Below, piece by piece: positions 61,701 to 64,000 of a DNA stretch of 64,000 nt. Below the pieces are notes generated by a model. It did no database searches and was not told the origin of the DNA. It was given only the letters and a program-made list of their open reading frames with translations. The number at the start of each line of letters is the position of its first letter. Position 1 is the stretch's first letter. A program made the translations under genes and the position numbers. Source of the DNA: Mesaphorura yosii (taxonomy: Eukaryota; Arthropoda; Collembola; Poduromorpha; Tullbergiidae); the NCBI GenBank assembly GCA_009869945.1, contig WIXG01000014.1, forward strand, positions 248,001-312,000, read 5' to 3'.

Positions 61701-63909
61701 GCTTGGTAACAAAGTATAGAGTGAGGGTCCAAAGAAGTGAATATCGCTATCATGCAAACAGTACGCTATGGTGCCATTATTCGTACCTGTACGCACAACT
61801 ACAATACAACATACAGCAAAGGTTTTTGCAGTCCACCTTTTCCATATATTTTCTACGTACACATACTTGTGCGGTGAAATATATTTGCCTGCTTTCTTCT
61901 CCTCATTCGATGAAGAGTCTCACCTCGAAGCTTATGGTCGCTGTCGTCATCGCCTCGCACGCTCACTCCCAAACAATTTCCAGAAATTGCACTCTGCCTT
62001 GCTTTCCACGTAAACATTTTAAAATGATGAATTTCCTCTTTACATTATACCGTGTTTGCACTTTCTATTTTACTCCTTTCAATTCTAAACAGTTTCATCG
62101 TTCTTTATAGATTCAAGACAAGATTTTGGCACGCAATACTTCATCACGTAGTGTATTGTAGTGCTTGTAATGCGCTGTGGCCGCATTGTGACTACCGTGC
62201 ATTTGTGAGCGCGCATATAATGCCCAGACAGACAGACGATCCGTACGCGAATTTTCCCTCCTGCCTTGAGTTTCCACACGAACCCGATTTTTCAATCAAG
62301 GTTTGCCAGATTTGACAGATTTTGTTCTCGTTCTCCTTTGTTGACTCTTACATAACGTGGATCATGATTTATGTTGCAGCGTTTCTATTTAAGGTAAAAT
62401 GGAAGGAAATAAATTGACTCTACTATATTTTATATAGCAACATATTGATCTATTGTTGCCGCCTATGCCTCTGCCTCACTTTTGTCGACTTATAAATGAG
62501 TTTTGTGTGCAGCAGAACAAACCAACGCCTTTCCCATAATAAAGGTTCTAATTTGTAGCTAGAGAAATAAAACGACGAGTGTAAATAACAATACCACAAT
62601 CATGATTACGTGGAGGTGCTTTCTGAATGGAGGAAATGCTGAGTCGCATGTTGAGTTGAGACTCCCTGGTTGGGCCTTTCTCTTAACAAAGTGTACGAAA
62701 TGGGCGCTGGAGAAAACTGGAGAAATTTGAAAGTCTCACTGAGCGGCGTACTGCGCCGCGTCGTTCTAATTTACATGAATTACATGTTTGTTACTTTTCT
62801 TAATGCGTTCCGCGCCTATAGAATGGAGCTCCGAGCGTAGCGTTTGGGAGTCTGGACCTGTCGCCGAGTATGTCACAAACTCTGAGCCCGGGCAGTCATC
62901 ACCATTGCCACAGTCATCCAAGCTCGTCAGGGAGTCGTGCATCAACACACTCGTCGGGAGGCTGCGTGAGCGGTGTGAGTGGCAGTCGTGAGAAGTCTGA
63001 AGACGAAGATCCATTAGTCGGACCACCAGCCTCCTCGCTCACACGTCGACCAGCACTTGTGCCGCCGAAAATCATTTCTGATCCGGATTATGAGAACGAT
63101 TCTGAAAGAGATAAATGTTCAAGGTTTGTCACTCAGTCTCGTGCCCACGACAATGCGAACTAAATATGTTACTCGTCGCTCTCTCGCACGAGTGGTATAT
63201 CCGCAAACACTCAAAATGAAGTTGTTATACAACACAAGATTAGAACGAGAATGGATCTTTTTCACACACTGTTTCTGGACGCAATAGTTTTATTTCAAGA
63301 AAATATGCTCCGAAACTGCGAACCCTCTGTTTATTTGATTACGAACAAATAAGGCGAGGAGTTCTTTTAAATCGGCGTTGTGTCTCCGTGAGAGAGACAT
63401 GCAGACGTGCAGAGGAATTCGCAATTCTTTAGCGACTTGCGCATTTATGCGAGTAATCCTTTTCTGCTGTCGCCAAAAGTTTTCTTTTCATAATTAAATA
63501 CAAATTTATAGTTCCGAAGAGAAGCCGAGCGAGAGAGGCTCGTCTAGGCCACGGTTGCGAATGCGAGCATGGCGACAATGTGCAAATAGCATGTAAGTGT
63601 CAATGCTGCTGCCTTCTGGTTCCAACTTTGTCTTGTCTGCTAATAACATTACTTACACTTGAGAAAACTAGGGACTATGACACGAAAAAGTGAGCGGGCG
63701 ACGAAAGACAGAATTGCGTCTGGTGTAACATTTTTATTTAAAACGTGTTTAATTTTATTCATGTATTTTATATTTCAGCAGAAACAGCGATGAAAACACG
63801 AGTCCAAGAACACGAAGAAGCTCCATTGTAGTCATTCCTCCCATGCAAATCTGTCCAGGAGATTTACTCGTCTACGGCAAAGTTCTCAGTCAAAGAAAAA
63901 GCTTACTCG
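46788..63909 (+). CDS. Unrecognised large CxxC-rich protein (3' end beyond window)
   Basis: Eight coding exons hold phase: 46788-47177, 50520-51579, 57803-57916, 58825-58983, 61135-61217, 62822-63123, 63512-63592 and 63779-63909, giving at least 773 residues. The start ATG has an in-frame TGA immediately upstream within the same exon (which begins about 46783). I do not recognise the family. Visible parts: a basic Ser-rich N terminus (SRQYSLFASRVKTRRDKF), a His-rich tract across the first splice (CHHHQVSQTHHNHQHHPF), a conserved-looking YRSKSFDWSHFPNNSYSALW block, and long Ser/Thr/Ala-rich disorder. Cys pairs recur: CVYC, CDKC, CVSC, CGNC, CHFCC. The last exon in view, RRSSIVVIPPMQICPGDLLV, looks like the start of an ordered region. 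Introns run from 185 nt to 6.2 kb. A signalling or scaffold protein with zinc-binding knuckles is possible but unproven. The consistent phase over eight exons makes the gene model itself credible. Confidence 0.75.
47178..50519 (+). other. Intron 1 of the CxxC-rich gene
   Basis: About 3.3 kb with donor GTGAGT and acceptor TGCCTAG. No exon or transposon end was recognised inside; the open frames are short and random-looking. Confidence 0.6.
52160..53089 (+). mobile_element. MULE (Mutator-like) transposon remnant with terminal inverted repeats
   Basis: A 22-bp terminal repeat lies at 52160-52181 and, inverted, at 53068-53089. The two differ at one base (TTGGCAAAAGC then T or C, then CGTCTGGCAA). 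Between them lies broken MULE-type transposase sequence. The element is about 930 bp, shorter than an autonomous MULE, so it is deleted. No clear 8-10 bp target duplication was seen next to the repeats, so the true ends may extend slightly or the flanks may have decayed. Confidence 0.82.
52362..52847 (+). pseudogene. MULE-type transposase fragment, frameshifted
   Basis: The first frame reads SYNALFRQVR, then TTIMDFEIAALTTLKEQFPN and RGCWFRFNQNIFCKAQE. This matches the MULE transposase core, in which DFE..A and GC.FHF.Q..W.K.Q recur. The His of the C..H pair is Arg here. Coding then passes through another frame (CYAADCPLHGKD) and resumes as MWKFLTCLRQIQNKTEIT, the family's downstream block, to a stop at 52845-52847. 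Frame changes and the lost His show it is inactive. Confidence 0.8.
57917..58824 (+). other. Intron 3 of the CxxC-rich gene
   Basis: About 900 nt, donor GTGAGT, acceptor CTTGCAG. A minus-strand open frame spans its left end and the preceding exon; it is a shadow. Nothing else is seen. Confidence 0.6.
58984..61134 (+). other. Intron 4 of the CxxC-rich gene
   Basis: About 2.15 kb, donor GTAAGC, acceptor TTTTCAG. No exon, repeat or RNA gene was recognised. Confidence 0.6.
61218..62821 (+). other. Intron 5 of the CxxC-rich gene
   Basis: About 1.6 kb, donor GTAAGT, acceptor CCTATAG. A 166-codon plus-strand frame (61610-62110) lies inside. Its translation is Cys/His/Tyr-rich with no recognisable domain and no splice context, so it is treated as chance. 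Confidence 0.6.
63124..63511 (+). other. Intron 6 of the CxxC-rich gene
   Basis: About 390 nt with a weaker donor GTTTGT and acceptor TTTATAG. The phase-2 join restores the Ser-rich reading frame. Nothing else is present. Confidence 0.55.
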
Positions 63910-64000
63910 GTAAGTCCGACCAACGCTCAGCTGTCGCTTTGCCCGGATGTCTTTCCGTGCTGTGGGCAGTGACAACTCTCACCATTCGTTCTCATACTCA

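Noticed and set aside
61610-62110. 166-codon plus-strand frame inside an intron
   Set aside because: No domain, no splice context and composition typical of random frames.

Overview
This is eukaryotic nuclear DNA from an invertebrate animal. Spliced genes with GT-AG introns dominate. Exons were joined by eye wherever reading phase stayed open and the protein family supported the join. The gene set (coronin-7/POD1, maleylacetoacetate isomerase, FAM210, a synaptophysin-family protein, p21-activated kinase) is metazoan. The short introns (about 60-100 nt) beside kilobase introns and the moderately AT-rich intergenic DNA suggest an arthropod or related ecdysozoan; the taxon cannot be fixed further from this sequence. 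No rRNA, tRNA, CRISPR or bacterial features were found.

Layout. 1-4431 (-): coronin-7/POD1, running off the left edge. 6320-7399 (-): glutathione transferase zeta, 7 exons, complete. 8196-12911 (-): a 1385-residue coiled-coil, golgin-like protein, 8 exons, complete. 13836-14614 (-): FAM210-type mitochondrial protein, 2 exons. 16040-18720 (+): an unrecognised 733-residue coiled-coil protein, 8 exons, with a decayed Tc1/mariner copy (18772-19394) just after its stop. 20614-21766 (-): synaptophysin-family four-TM protein, 6 exons. 26137-33285 (+): group I-like p21-activated kinase, 8 coding exons plus a 5' leader intron. 33286-46782: 13.5 kb with no confident gene, holding a precisely delimited hAT-type MITE (44324-44616), a candidate TATA promoter with leader exon (about 41175-41224) and one orphan exon-like frame (40464-40751). 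46788-63909 (+): the first 8 coding exons of a large unrecognised protein with many CxxC motifs, running off the right edge; its third intron in view carries a MULE-type DNA transposon remnant with terminal inverted repeats (52160-53089).

The left 20 kb is gene-dense with tiny introns and four consecutive minus-strand genes; each appears to have its own start region, so this is adjacency rather than a proven operon. The right 30 kb is gene-poor with long introns and is where two of the three recognised mobile elements sit. No shared pathway links the genes. Coronin-7 and the golgin-like protein could both serve Golgi traffic, and PAK and coronin both touch actin, but that is family knowledge and not evidence of co-function here. 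Nothing in the window can be claimed as a new system. The most interesting unknowns are the CxxC-rich protein, the orphan coiled-coil gene and the well-defined transposon footprints.
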